From contig NZ_KB889730.1 of assembly GCF_000372745.1 (NCBI RefSeq), forward strand, positions 62,131 to 126,130: a DNA stretch of 64,000 nucleotides, in the 5' to 3' direction. Of the stretch, positions 1 through 8,584 are shown piece by piece. The position numbers were made by a program, and so were the translations under genes. The first letter of the stretch is position 1; each line of letters opens with the position of its first letter. This DNA is from Embleya scabrispora DSM 41855. GTDB taxonomy: Bacteria > Actinomycetota > Actinomycetes > Streptomycetales > Streptomycetaceae. The notes beneath the pieces are model-generated. The model was not told where the DNA came from and searched no databases. It saw only the letters and a list, made by a program, of their open reading frames with translations.

Positions 1-369
1 CTGGAGCGGTTCGGGCTGTCGCAACCCGGCGCGGAGGAGCCGTCGCCGATCCGGGTGATGAGCTTCTCCCAGTTGTCCCTGCGCCGGATGCGGCTGATGG
101 CGCCCGAGCTGCCCACCGTGTTCCTGATGGAGCACGTACCGCTGCTCTTTCGCGACGGCACCCTGCCCCGCGAGGTGCGCATCGCCGGTCCCAGCATCGA
201 CATCGTGCGGGCCCACCCGCGCTACGTCGCCCGTCTGCATCGGGCCGGTCACCGGGTGCACGTGTGGACGGTGGACACCCCCGAGGACGTCGAGCTGTGC
301 CTGCGGCTCGGCGTGGACGCCATCATCACGAATCGGCCACGACAGGTATTGGCCCAGGTGTCCGGTTAG
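1..369 (+). CDS. Glycerophosphodiester phosphodiesterase, C-terminal part (5' truncated by window)
   Basis: The frame is open from the first base, so only the last 122 residues are visible. The end carries the C-terminal GDPD (TIM-barrel) signature: HRAGHRVHVWTVD, then a Pro-Glu-Asp pair, LRLGVDAIITNRP and a short tail. In this family the HVWTVD strand and the DAIITNRP strand close the barrel. The enzyme hydrolyses glycerophosphodiesters to glycerol-3-phosphate and an alcohol. The catalytic His and the Glu/Asp metal ligands lie in the missing part. A small hairpin (CCCC-ATTA-GGGG, 371-382) follows the stop. Confidence 0.85.
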   Translation: MERFGLSQPGAEEPSPIRVMSFSQLSLRRMRLMAPELPTVFLMEHVPLLFRDGTLPREVRIAGPSIDIVRAHPRYVARLHRAGHRVHVWTVDTPEDVELCLRLGVDAIITNRPRQVLAQVSG

Positions 370-565
370 ACCCCATTAGGGGGCGTACGCTGGTAGCCTT
401 TCGAGCCGTTATATCCGTCTTGGCAGGATCGCATACCCCTATACGCCCCTGGGCGAGTCCGAGCGCGCGGCGCCCCGCCGTTTCCCGTCCGTCGGCATCG
501 GGCATCTCAAGCCCGACGCGCGAGACATGCGCGCGGGGCAGGCGTGTGCACTAAGGAGGCCGGGG

Positions 566-1045
566 GTGGCAATGGTCGTGGCCCGTGGGGTGCCCGATTC
601 CGCGGCGGTGTTGGTACCGCACGCTCCGGTCGGTGTGTCCGCGGCTCGGCACCGCCTGGCCGGCGACCTCGACGCACGCGGCATCGCCGGGGACGTCGTG
701 GACGACGCGGTGCTGATCCTGTCCGAATTGTTGAGCAATGCGCTCCGCCACGCCCGCGCCCTGCCGTCCGGCAACGTCCGCGCGGCCTGGTGGGTGCGTC
801 CCGACGGGCTGCTGGCCATCGAGGTCACCGACGGCGGCAGTTCCACCCGTCCCCGGCAGGCCAGCCCGTCACTGAGCGCGCACGGCGGTCGCGGTCTGTC
901 CATCATCGGCACGCTGGCGGCCGACTGGGGCGTGCGCGGCACGCCGGACGAGGTCACCGTATGGGCGCTGGTCCCGATCAAGCCGCGCGGCGACGACCGC
1001 CTGTGGGACGAATTCGACCTGGACACCGTGGACCCGCTCGACTGA
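566..1045 (+). CDS. ATP-binding protein, RsbW-like HATPase (GHKL) domain
   Basis: This is a 159-residue single-domain GHKL ATPase of the type used in Streptomyces as anti-sigma or regulatory kinases. Visible motifs are the N box SELLSNALRHA, the G1 loop TDGGS and the GGRGLSIIG lid region. There is no sensor domain or membrane segment. The start chosen is GTG at 566 because AAGGAGG (553-559) lies 6 nt upstream; an in-frame ATG at 572 is the alternative, and an upstream GTG at 527 has no good Shine-Dalgarno site. It is monocistronic and followed by a tandem repeat. Its sigma-factor partner cannot be told from the sequence. Confidence 0.85.
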   Translation: MAMVVARGVPDSAAVLVPHAPVGVSAARHRLAGDLDARGIAGDVVDDAVLILSELLSNALRHARALPSGNVRAAWWVRPDGLLAIEVTDGGSSTRPRQASPSLSAHGGRGLSIIGTLAADWGVRGTPDEVTVWALVPIKPRGDDRLWDEFDLDTVDPLD

Positions 1046-1195
1046 ACCCGGCCCCGCACCCACTCGGCCGAATCCCGGCCCCGCGCCCACTCGCCCGAAT
1101 CCCGGCCCCGCACCCACTCGGCCGAACCCGGGTCGCGCACTCGCTCGACCGCACCCCGGCCCTGCACCCACTCGGCTGAACCCCGGCCCGGCGCG
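1045..1195. repeat. GC-rich minisatellite of about 27-bp units
   Basis: About five imperfect copies of a unit resembling CACTCGGCCGAATCCCGG plus CCCCGCACC start just after the stop codon of the ATPase. Copies of CACTCG occur at 1061, 1088, 1115, 1138 and 1169, giving spacings of 27, 27, 23 and 31. It lies outside any credible gene; the open frames across it are a consequence of the repeat. Confidence 0.8.
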
Positions 1196-1397
1196 AGCCG
1201 CCCCACCCACGCCCCATCCACGCACCACACACCCCGCGGCACCCGCGTGATCACCCCCATCCGCCCCCGCCCGCCCGGGCGACCGCCGCGTCGCGCAGGC
1301 GTTCGGGCGTCAACCCGTGCCCGCGGAACTCAGTACCCTCGGAGCTGGTGAGTCGTCGACCACCATCCCCCCGACACCGAGGCGGAGAGACCGCAGC

Positions 1398-2369
1398 ATG
1401 GGCAAGAAGGCCGCGCTGAAGGGCCACACCGGCAACAAGACCCAGACCGCAGCCGCCACGGGATCCGTCCCGGTCGTCGGCGGTCGCGAACCGTGCCCGT
1501 GCAACTCGGGCCGCCGGTACAAGGCATGTCACGGGCGCGAGGCGGCCACCGCCGCCGAGACGCTCGTCCTGCGTCCCTTCCAGGGGCTGCCGAACGAGTG
1601 CGACTGGATCGCGCTGCGCGAACTGGTCCCGGCCGCGACCGCGCGGCTGACCCTGACCGGCGAGCACGCCGACCAGGTGGTCACGCTCGCGACCGTGCTG
1701 CCGATGGCCTGGCCGGCGCTGCGCCGCGCCGACGGCGCGATCCTGGTGGGTCTGCAGACCCACACCAGCTCGGGCGACGTCAGTCGGGACCTCGCGCACG
1801 CCTTGGAGCGCGCGCTCGCCCAGGAGGACGGCACCTCGGTCGCCCCCGGCCCGCTGCCCGAGTCCGGCGACCGGCTGCAGGACCTGCTCGACCTGTCCAA
1901 GCCGCTGGAGATCACCGTCCACCCCGGCTTCGACTTCTGGGTGGACGACCCGGCCGCGATGAACGCCGAGGTGAGCGCGTCCCTGGAGCGGGCGAACGCG
2001 GCGGCCATGCCGACCGTGCGGCTGACCTCGGTGGACGCCGCGTACTGGTGCGGCACCACCGAGAAGAACCACCTGCGCTGGGTCATGCCGCACGCGGAGG
2101 AGGAGCTGCTCGACGCCATCGCGCGGCTGCACGCGGCCGGCGAGTCGAGCCTGGGCGAGGGCACCCGCTTCGTCGGCTCGTTCCGCGCGCACGGGCTGCT
2201 CGTCCCGGTGTGGGACCTGCCGACCTCGATGACCGCCGAGGACGTGGAGAAGCCGGCCCGTGAATTCGGTGAGCGCCTCGCCGCCGCGATGGCGGACACC
2301 AGCCCGCTGACGCCGCGTCAGCGCAGCGCCCGCAACGGCCTGCTCAACCGCCAGATCACGCTGAACTAG
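1398..2369 (+). CDS. DUF5926 family protein with N-terminal SEC-C zinc motif
   Basis: This 323-residue protein begins with a basic tail (MGKKAALKGH) and a SEC-C metal-binding motif CPCNSGRRYKACHG; the ligands would be Cys33, Cys35, Cys44 and His45. The rest matches the actinobacterial DUF5926 type, a soluble alpha/beta protein of unknown function. SEC-C knuckles are known from SecA and from many nucleic-acid or ribosome-associated proteins. The start is ATG 1398, with GGAGAG about 8 nt upstream; the frame is open further upstream but has no support there. The gene ends in a strong hairpin. The function is not established. Confidence 0.85.
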   Translation: MGKKAALKGHTGNKTQTAAATGSVPVVGGREPCPCNSGRRYKACHGREAATAAETLVLRPFQGLPNECDWIALRELVPAATARLTLTGEHADQVVTLATVLPMAWPALRRADGAILVGLQTHTSSGDVSRDLAHALERALAQEDGTSVAPGPLPESGDRLQDLLDLSKPLEITVHPGFDFWVDDPAAMNAEVSASLERANAAAMPTVRLTSVDAAYWCGTTEKNHLRWVMPHAEEELLDAIARLHAAGESSLGEGTRFVGSFRAHGLLVPVWDLPTSMTAEDVEKPAREFGERLAAAMADTSPLTPRQRSARNGLLNRQITLN

Positions 2370-2393
2370 GCGGACCCCGGAACCCGGGCGGAT

Positions 2394-2427
2394 CCCGGCC
2401 GACCCACGATGACGTGGGTCGGCCGGG
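2394..2427. terminator. Strong 15-bp hairpin between convergent genes
   Basis: CCCGGCCGACCCACG (2394-2408) pairs perfectly with 2413-2427 around an ATGA loop. It lies 24 bp after the DUF5926 stop and downstream of the histidine kinase on the other strand, so it can serve both. There is no U-tract, as is common in Streptomyces. Confidence 0.85.
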
Positions 2428-2583
2428 CACGCGGTCGGGCACGGAACCCACGCGGCCAGGAGGCCCTGCCCACGGACTCACCCGCCCCGGGCCGAGGCGA
2501 GGCACACACGCACGGTCGAGCACCACGTCGAACGCCGCCCCGACCTCCCGCGGCCGCCGCGCCGACCTCACGGAGGCATACGC

Positions 2584-4332
2584 CTAGCGGTTCTCCGCGG
2601 TCGGCGACACGAGCAACGACGGTTGCGGGCCGGAGGCATCGTCCTCCTCCGGCGCGCTGCCGGGCCGGCGCGGCTCGGCGGCGGCGGCCGGCAGTTCGAC
2701 GACGACGGTCAGGCCCGCCCCCGGTTCTGTCTCGACCCGCACACTGCCCCGGTTCGCGGCCACGCCCGCCCATACGATCGCCATGCCGAGCCCGCTACCC
2801 GTATCCGAACCGCTCCCCGAGTTCGCGCCGCCCGTCGTGCCGTTCCCGCCGCGCTCGCGCGCTGCCCGGAAGAAGCGGTCGAAGATGCGCTCGGCGTCCC
2901 GCGCTCGCATGCCGGGCCCCTCGTCGCGCACGCGCAGCACGGCGCGCCGCTCCCCGTCGTCGCCCACGGCCTCGGACACCGAAACGTGCACGTCCGCGGA
3001 CACCGGCGTGTGGGCGCGCACATTGGTCAGCAGATTGCCGACGACCTGACTCAGCGTCGCCTCGTCGGCCAGCACCACGCAGGTATCCGGCACGTCCGTG
3101 TACACCTGCCGGGCCGCCTGCTGCGCGCGCAAGTCGGCGACCGCCCCCCGCACCACGCCCACCAGGTCGATGGGGCGCGGTCGCAACTGCGGGCGCTGGT
3201 CCAACCGCGCCAGCGCCAGCAACTCGTCGACCAGCCGGGCCATCCGCTCGGCCTCGACCCCCATGCGGTTCAGCGCCCGGGTGCGCTCGTCCTCCGACGC
3301 CAGCATGCCCTTCTCGTACAACTGCAGATAGCCGCGAATCGCCGCCAACGGCGTACGCAGCTCGTGCGACGCGTCGGCCACGAACCGCTTGAGGTGCGTC
3401 GCCGCGTGTACCCGGATCTCGAACGCCGACTCGACCTGCTGCAACATCGCGTTCAACGCGGTACGCAGCTGCTCGACCTCGCTGAACGACCTCTTGCGCG
3501 GCGCCACGCGCGCCGACAGATCGGGCCGGTCCGGACCACCCTCGGCGATGCCCGACGCGGTCTCGACCATGTCCTCCAAAGGCCGCAGCCGCCACCGGGC
3601 GACGAAGTAGATGGACCCGCCCAGCAGCACCAACAGGGCGGCACCGACCAGCAGTTCGAAGTGCACGACCCGGTCCACCACACCGTCGACGTCCTCGACC
3701 GAGCGCGCGAGCAGGATGTGATGCCCGTCGCCGAGGCGCACCGCGACGGCCCGGTAGTCGTCGCCCGCGAGGGAGATGCCGCGCGGCTCGGCGTGCGTCG
3801 TCACGCCTCGTGGGTCGCGGAACACCGCGGCCAGAGCGCGTTGCAGGGCGTCCGGCGCCCGGTCGGCGACCGGCAGGGCGATGCCCTGTTCGTCGACCAG
3901 CACGAAGATCTTGCCGTGCAGCCCGGCCGACATCAGCACGTCGCGCAGGCTCGCGGTCGGGCCCGGTTCGGACAACTGCACATGGGTGACGCCGGTCCGC
4001 TCGATGGCGACCCGGCCCGTGGTCAGGTCGTCGTCGACGCCCGACTCCAGGTAGTGCCGAACCCCCATCATGCTGAACCAGATCAACAGTGCCAGCCCGA
4101 TCGCGAGCACCGCGATGCTGCTCAGCGCCAGCGTCGCCCGCATGGCGACGATGTGCGGACGCTTTCGCGCGCCGCGCGGCGAGAATCGCCGGCGGACCCG
4201 GTCCGTCCGCACGCTCTCGCCGGCACTCACGGGCCCGCCCGCCTTCCCCTCCCGGCGCAGGCGCGGTCCGCCGCCCGTTCGCCCATCCACCCCGCCCACG
4301 TCACTGCGCTCCTCGATCCCGCCGGTCGTCAC
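2584..4332 (-). CDS. Sensor histidine kinase (HAMP, HisKA, HATPase_c)
   Basis: This is a 582-residue membrane kinase partnered with the upstream response regulator. It has a basic N-terminal region and TM1 around residues 66-91. A roughly 130-residue extracytoplasmic sensor and TM2 (about 224-246) follow, then a HAMP segment. The phosphoacceptor box ASHELRTPLA carries His323. The N box (NLLTN, about 433), the DEGPGM loop (about 470), IFDRFFRA and GSGLGMAIV complete the ATPase. The F-to-G2 lid is enlarged by a Gly/Ser/Thr-rich insertion. The GTG start at 4332 overlaps the regulator's TGA (GTGA), which implies translational coupling. The sensor region matches no ligand-binding fold I can name. 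Confidence 0.93.
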   Translation of the reverse strand: MTTGGIEERSDVGGVDGRTGGGPRLRREGKAGGPVSAGESVRTDRVRRRFSPRGARKRPHIVAMRATLALSSIAVLAIGLALLIWFSMMGVRHYLESGVDDDLTTGRVAIERTGVTHVQLSEPGPTASLRDVLMSAGLHGKIFVLVDEQGIALPVADRAPDALQRALAAVFRDPRGVTTHAEPRGISLAGDDYRAVAVRLGDGHHILLARSVEDVDGVVDRVVHFELLVGAALLVLLGGSIYFVARWRLRPLEDMVETASGIAEGGPDRPDLSARVAPRKRSFSEVEQLRTALNAMLQQVESAFEIRVHAATHLKRFVADASHELRTPLAAIRGYLQLYEKGMLASEDERTRALNRMGVEAERMARLVDELLALARLDQRPQLRPRPIDLVGVVRGAVADLRAQQAARQVYTDVPDTCVVLADEATLSQVVGNLLTNVRAHTPVSADVHVSVSEAVGDDGERRAVLRVRDEGPGMRARDAERIFDRFFRAARERGGNGTTGGANSGSGSDTGSGLGMAIVWAGVAANRGSVRVETEPGAGLTVVVELPAAAAEPRRPGSAPEEDDASGPQPSLLVSPTAENR

Positions 4333-5069
4333 CCGCGGTCCGCCGACCGGAGGCCGTAACCCACGCCCCGCCGCGTGGTGATCAGCGGCGGCCCGTCCGG
4401 CACCAGCGGGTCGAGCTTGCGGCGCAGATAGCTGATGTACGTCTCCACCACCGTCGACTCCACGACGTGCTCGTACTTCCACACCGCGCGCAGCAGTTGC
4501 TCCTTCGGCACGATCCGGTCGCCGTGCCGGATCAGGTGGCGCAGGAGCGCGAACTCGGTCGGGGTCAGCTCCACGCCGCGTCCGCCCCGGCGCGCGGTGT
4601 ACGTCGCCTCGTCCAACTCCAGGTCCCCGTGCCGCAGTACGGGCGGACGCGGAACCGGCGGCGTGCTCTCGTCCGGCGTCGGCCGGGTGCGCCGCAGCAC
4701 CGCGCGCGTTCGCGCGACCAACTCGTCCACGTTGAACGGCTTGGTGATGTAGTCGTCGCCGCCGAGGGTGAGCCCCTTGACGACGTCCGCGGGCGCATCG
4801 CGCGCGGTGAGGAACACGACGGCGATTTCCGGTCGTTCGGCGCGCAGCACCCGGCACACCTGGCGCCCGTCACCGTCCGGGAGCGAGATGTCCAGCAGCA
4901 CGACGTCGGGCCGCACCCTGCGTGCGGCGGCGAGGGCCGCGTGCACGCCGTCCGCCGTGACCACCTCGAAGCCGTGGAATCGCAGGGTGATGGCCAGGAC
5001 GTCGGTGATGCTCGGCTCGTCCTCGACCACCAGGACCGTGGCGCCCGCGCGCGGTTGACTGCTGCTCAT
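4329..5069 (-). CDS. OmpR/PhoB-family response regulator, PhoP/TcrX-like
   Basis: This is a 246-residue regulator. The receiver has acidic residues in VVEDEP, the phosphoacceptor Asp60 in DVVLLDISLP, Thr88 in FLTARD and Lys110 in GDDYITKPF. It is followed by a winged-helix DNA-binding domain containing ELTPTEFALLRHL and ETYISYLRRKLD and ending RGVGYGLR. The FLTARD and LTLGGDDYxTKPF strings resemble mycobacterial PhoP and TcrX. The start is ATG 5069. The gene is divergent from the MMPL exporter; the shared 157-bp region holds a direct repeat that fits a PhoP box, so autoregulation and control of the exporter are likely inferences. Confidence 0.93.
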   Translation of the reverse strand: MSSSQPRAGATVLVVEDEPSITDVLAITLRFHGFEVVTADGVHAALAAARRVRPDVVLLDISLPDGDGRQVCRVLRAERPEIAVVFLTARDAPADVVKGLTLGGDDYITKPFNVDELVARTRAVLRRTRPTPDESTPPVPRPPVLRHGDLELDEATYTARRGGRGVELTPTEFALLRHLIRHGDRIVPKEQLLRAVWKYEHVVESTVVETYISYLRRKLDPLVPDGPPLITTRRGVGYGLRSADRG

Positions 5070-5083
5070 GTCCCCAGTATCCG

Positions 5084-5100
5084 GCGGAAGTTTGCGGAAC
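5084..5100. promoter_or_regulatory. Short direct repeat GCGGAAG/GCGGAAC in divergent promoter
   Basis: GCGGAAG (5084-5090) and GCGGAAC (5094-5100) repeat with a 10-bp period between the regulator start and the PhoP-like box. It may be a second binding element. Low certainty. Confidence 0.3.
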
Positions 5101-5113
5101 TTCGGAGGACTGA

Positions 5114-5130
5114 TTGTGAGCTTCCTGTGA
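5114..5130 (+). promoter_or_regulatory. Candidate PhoP-type box (direct repeat, 11-bp period)
   Basis: TTGTGA-GCTTC-CTGTGA fits the known direct-repeat architecture of OmpR-family sites. It matches the mycobacterial PhoP consensus CTGTGA-N5-CTGTGA with one mismatch. It sits 45 bp upstream of the response regulator start and 97 bp upstream of the MMPL start. Confidence 0.6.
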
Positions 5131-5226
5131 GTCCGCCGCCCGCTCGCCGCGGCGCCCCCCGATCGACCGAATCTGGCCCGGAGACGCACGACCGGGCCAC
5201 GCGGCCCGCACGAGGAAGGAAGCGAT

Positions 5227-7467
5227 ATGGCGGCCTGGGCGCGCTGGTGCCTCAATCATCGGTTGGCGGTGCTCCTGCTATGGGTGGCCGCGCTGTTCGG
5301 AACCGTCGCGGCGAGCGTGACGGCGGGCAGTGCCTACTCCAATGTGTTCAAGATTCCCGGCACCGAGTCGTCGACCGCGTACGAGCGCCTGCAGAAGGCA
5401 TTCCCCGACACGGCCGGCGATGTGGACAACGTCGTATGGCGAACCGAGCACGGCACCGTGCACGATGCCGCGGTACGCGACCGGATGGGCGCGCTGCTCG
5501 CCGACATCGCGCGCATGCCCGACGTCGGCCGTGTGGTCGGCCCGTACGACGCGGAAGGCGCCGGGCAGGTCAGCGCCGACGGCCACATCGCGTTCGCCCA
5601 GGTGACCTTCGTCAAGCAGCAGTTCGAGCTGGACACCGAGGACCTGAAGCACCTGATCGAGCGCGCCGAGCAAGCGCGCGGACCGGGGCTGCGGGTCGAA
5701 CTCGGCGGTCCCGCGATCGAGGCCGCCCAGGAGCCCCCGGCCGGGCTCGCCGAGGCCGTGGGCATCGTCGCGGCGGGCATCATCCTCTTCCTCGCCTTCG
5801 GATCGTTGTTCGCGATGCTGCTCCCGCTGGTCAGCGGGGTGTTCGCGGTCGGCACCGGGATCTCGACGGTGGTCCTGCTCAGCCACGTCACCGACATTCC
5901 GGAGACCGCGACGCTGCTGGGCAGTCTGATCGGGCTCGGCGTGGGGATCGACTACGCCCTGTTCATCGTGACGCGGCACCGCAACGGCCTCAGGGCCGGC
6001 CTCTCCCCCGAAGAGGCCGCGGTACGGGCGCTGGACACCTCCGGTCGGGCCGTCGTGTTCGCGGGCGGCACGGTGTGCGTCGCGCTGCTCGCGCTGTTCA
6101 CCGTCGACATCACCCTGTTCGACGGGATCGCGATCAGCACCACACTCGTCGTGGTGCTGAGCGTGCTCGCGTCCGCCACCCTGCTGCCCGCGCTGCTCGG
6201 TTTCCTCGGCGCACGCGCGCTCAGCCGCCGCGAACGCCGGGCACTGGCCGCGCGCTCCGCCGCCGGCGCCACCCCGCAAAACGAGGAGGCCGGGCGCGCC
6301 GCCATGCGCTGGGCGCGCCTGGTGCAACGTCGGCCCCGACTGCTCGGCCTGCTCGCCCTGGTCGTCATGGCGCTGTTGTCGATCCCGGCCCTCTCGCTCC
6401 GCCTGGGCGCCAACGACCAGGGGAACCAGCCGACTTCGCAGACCGTCCGGCAGGCGTACGACATGCTCGCCGAGGGTTTCGGCCCCGGCTTCAACGGCCC
6501 GCTGCTGATGGTCGCCGAACTCCACGGTCCGCGGGACCGGCAGGCGCTGGACACCCTGCTGGCCGAACTACGCCGCACCCCCGGTGTCGTGCGCGTCGTC
6601 GAGGCCCCGGTGCCCGCCGACGCCCGCGGCCTCGCCGCCGACACCCGGGCCGTGCAGGTCGTGCCCACGACATCGCCGCAGGCCAAGGCCACCGACAAGC
6701 TGATCGACACGCTGCGCGAGAAGACCGTCCCGGCCGCCGCGAAGGGCAGCACACTCAAGGTCCACGTCGGTGGTGAGACCGCGATGCAAAAGGACTTCGC
6801 CGCCGTGGTCGGCGACCGGATGCCGGGCTTCATCGCCCTCATCGTGGGGCTGGGCGCACTGCTCATGCTGGTCGCGTTCCGCAGCCTGCTGGTGCCGCTG
6901 ACCGCCGCGCTGATGAACCTGATCGCCGCGTGCGCGTCGTTCGGCATGCTGGTCGCGATCTTCCAGTGGGGTTGGGGCATGGACCTGCTGGGGCTCGGCA
7001 AGGAGGGGCCGATCATCTCCTTCCTGCCGGTCATCATGTTGCCGCTGCTGTTCGGGCTCTCGATGGACTACCAGGTCTTCCTGGTCAGCCGCATGCACGA
7101 GGAATGGCTGCACACACGCGACAACGGCCGTGCGGTACGCGTGGGCCAGGCCGGGACCGGGCGGGTGATCAACTCGGCCGCGCTCATCATGATCTTCGTG
7201 TTCGGTTCGTTCGTCCTCAGTGGCGACCGCGGCGCCATGATGGCCGGCATGGGTCTGGCGGGCGCGGTCGCGCTGGACGCGTTCATCCTGCGCATGCTGC
7301 TCGTCCCCGCCATGATGCACCTGCTCGGACGCGCCAACTGGTGGCTGCCCGCGTGGCTCGACAAGCGGCTGCCGCATCTTGCGGTGGACCCGCCCGACCG
7401 GCCCGCCGGCGGCACGCCCGGCACCGCCGAGGACCCGGCGGGCAAGGTGCTGACGCCCAGCCGTTAG
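5227..7467 (+). CDS. MMPL/RND-superfamily transporter
   Basis: This 746-residue inner-membrane exporter has the duplicated MMPL layout. TM1 lies near residues 10-30, and an extracytoplasmic domain spans about 35-170. Five or six helices follow, including GVGIDYALFIVTRHR. A second extracytoplasmic domain (about 400-535) precedes the second bundle containing LLFGLSMDYQVFLVSRMHE. The two DY motifs in the fourth helices are the proton-relay positions of this family. In actinomycetes such proteins move lipids or drugs; the substrate here is unknown. The ATG start is preceded by AGGAAGGA. It is divergent from the two-component system, which is the likely regulator, and it ends in a strong terminator. 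Confidence 0.93.
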   Translation: MAAWARWCLNHRLAVLLLWVAALFGTVAASVTAGSAYSNVFKIPGTESSTAYERLQKAFPDTAGDVDNVVWRTEHGTVHDAAVRDRMGALLADIARMPDVGRVVGPYDAEGAGQVSADGHIAFAQVTFVKQQFELDTEDLKHLIERAEQARGPGLRVELGGPAIEAAQEPPAGLAEAVGIVAAGIILFLAFGSLFAMLLPLVSGVFAVGTGISTVVLLSHVTDIPETATLLGSLIGLGVGIDYALFIVTRHRNGLRAGLSPEEAAVRALDTSGRAVVFAGGTVCVALLALFTVDITLFDGIAISTTLVVVLSVLASATLLPALLGFLGARALSRRERRALAARSAAGATPQNEEAGRAAMRWARLVQRRPRLLGLLALVVMALLSIPALSLRLGANDQGNQPTSQTVRQAYDMLAEGFGPGFNGPLLMVAELHGPRDRQALDTLLAELRRTPGVVRVVEAPVPADARGLAADTRAVQVVPTTSPQAKATDKLIDTLREKTVPAAAKGSTLKVHVGGETAMQKDFAAVVGDRMPGFIALIVGLGALLMLVAFRSLLVPLTAALMNLIAACASFGMLVAIFQWGWGMDLLGLGKEGPIISFLPVIMLPLLFGLSMDYQVFLVSRMHEEWLHTRDNGRAVRVGQAGTGRVINSAALIMIFVFGSFVLSGDRGAMMAGMGLAGAVALDAFILRMLLVPAMMHLLGRANWWLPAWLDKRLPHLAVDPPDRPAGGTPGTAEDPAGKVLTPSR

Positions 7468-7503
7468 GCGGACCGGGACGAGGTGTCGAACGAGGGACGA
7501 TCG

Positions 7504-7531
7504 CCCGCACGCCCGACAACGGGCGTGCGGG
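7504..7531. terminator. 12-bp perfect hairpin after MMPL gene
   Basis: CCCGCACGCCCG (7504-7515), loop ACAA, then CGGGCGTGCGGG (7520-7531), 36 bp after the stop codon. Confidence 0.85.
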
Positions 7532-7779
7532 ATCGGTCGAGGGCCGGCCCCGGATTGGAGATCCGCCGGCTTGTTGTTACCTTTGACCCAGCTCGGTCGC
7601 TGATGCATCCCCCGTCTTCAGCGGCCGGGCCTTTCACATTTCCGGGGTCTTTTCCGGGCTTTTCCCGTGCTCTTTCCGGGCCGCCATCGGGGCTTTCCTC
7701 GACCCTTTCACGGGGAATTCTCCGCATTCGCCGGCCGGGGTGTCGGCCGCATTCGGGAGCACCTCGGGGCGGGGCGGGC
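7532..7779. other. Non-coding gap with pyrimidine-rich TTTCCGGG repeats
   Basis: No credible gene is present. Between about 7632 and 7680 the plus strand carries repeated TTTCCGGGG, TTTTCCGGG, TTTTCCCG and CTTTCCGGG blocks. They lie downstream of the minus-strand secreted protein, whose transcript would carry the complementary purine-rich run. Confidence 0.5.
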
Positions 7780-8406
7780 TCAGCGCTGAGCGGTCGCCGA
7801 CCCCGAACGGAGCAGCTTGGTCAGGCCGTCCTTGGAGGCCATCTCGGCCACCGCGGACCAGCCGTCGAGCCCCTTGGGCGCGCGCACGCGCGGGGTGTCG
7901 CAGCGGCCTTCGGTCTCCTTGGGCTCGACCGTGCAGGTCACCCGCAGCGTGCCGCCGCCGGGTTGCAGCACGCTCATCACCAGCAACAGCGGGTCGGGCG
8001 TGGGGTTTCGGTAGTAGACCCGACCCCAGACCTCGGAACCGTCGCGCTCGACGCAGGTCTGCGCGCGCACCGCCCTGGGTCCGTCGATCGCCTTGCCGCA
8101 CACGCTCTCCGTGCCCGCGGCGGGCACGGAACCGGCGCTTCCCGCCGAGGACTTCGCGGCGGGCTTGCCACCGATCAGTTCGAGCAGCCCGGCCGGACCG
8201 GACCGATCACCGTCGCCCACCCCGTTGCCGAACTCGGCCGCCTTGGCGGCGTTCGGGCGGGTGGTGGGCCCCGAGTCGGCGGTGTGGCGGCCCTTGTCCG
8301 GACCCGCCGAGTCCGCGGAGGCGGCGGCGAGCGGAACGATCAGGCACAGACCCACGACCGCGCCCAGAGCCACCGTGCGGATGTGACCCGTGCGTGGGCG
8401 CTGCAT
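7780..8406 (-). CDS. Secreted hypothetical protein with four cysteines
   Basis: This 208-residue protein has a Sec signal peptide: basic MQRPRTGHIR, a hydrophobic core and LAAASA as the likely cleavage site near residue 31. The mature part starts with a low-complexity Ser/Gly/Ala region. It continues as a compact domain with four Cys (in SVCGKA, QTCVER, VTCTVE and GRCDTP) that could form two disulfides. I do not recognise a family. The start is the first ATG, close to the 178-bp upstream gap that holds a GTTGCGG/CCACAAC dyad. Its role outside the membrane is unknown. Confidence 0.75.
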   Translation of the reverse strand: MQRPRTGHIRTVALGAVVGLCLIVPLAAASADSAGPDKGRHTADSGPTTRPNAAKAAEFGNGVGDGDRSGPAGLLELIGGKPAAKSSAGSAGSVPAAGTESVCGKAIDGPRAVRAQTCVERDGSEVWGRVYYRNPTPDPLLLVMSVLQPGGGTLRVTCTVEPKETEGRCDTPRVRAPKGLDGWSAVAEMASKDGLTKLLRSGSATAQR

Positions 8407-8534
8407 GGTGTCTCCTAGCGCGCGAAGCCCCTTTCACACGCGTCCCGACGAGCGGGATTCGGGCGCGGAACGGGGCCGGAATGATCGGCGCGCCGAGCTT
8501 ATCGCGCCGCCACGACGTGCAGCGATCACCACAT

Positions 8535-8553
8535 GTTGCGGTTACGCCACAAC
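8535..8553. promoter_or_regulatory. Inverted repeat GTTGCGG-TTACG-CCACAAC
   Basis: Near-perfect 7-bp arms around 5 bp lie in the gap upstream of the secreted protein gene, about 130 bp before its start. This is the shape of a dimeric repressor operator. The cognate regulator is unknown. Confidence 0.4.
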
Positions 8554-8584
8554 GATCACTCCAACGCGTGACGGCGCGCCTCGC

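Noticed and set aside
371-382. CCCC-ATTA-GGGG as a terminator after the glycerophosphodiesterase
   Set aside because: A four-base-pair stem is too weak to call.
4089-6776. An 895-codon open frame on the plus strand across the kinase, regulator and MMPL genes
   Set aside because: It is antisense or out of frame to three clearly homologous genes; long spurious frames are normal at this GC content.
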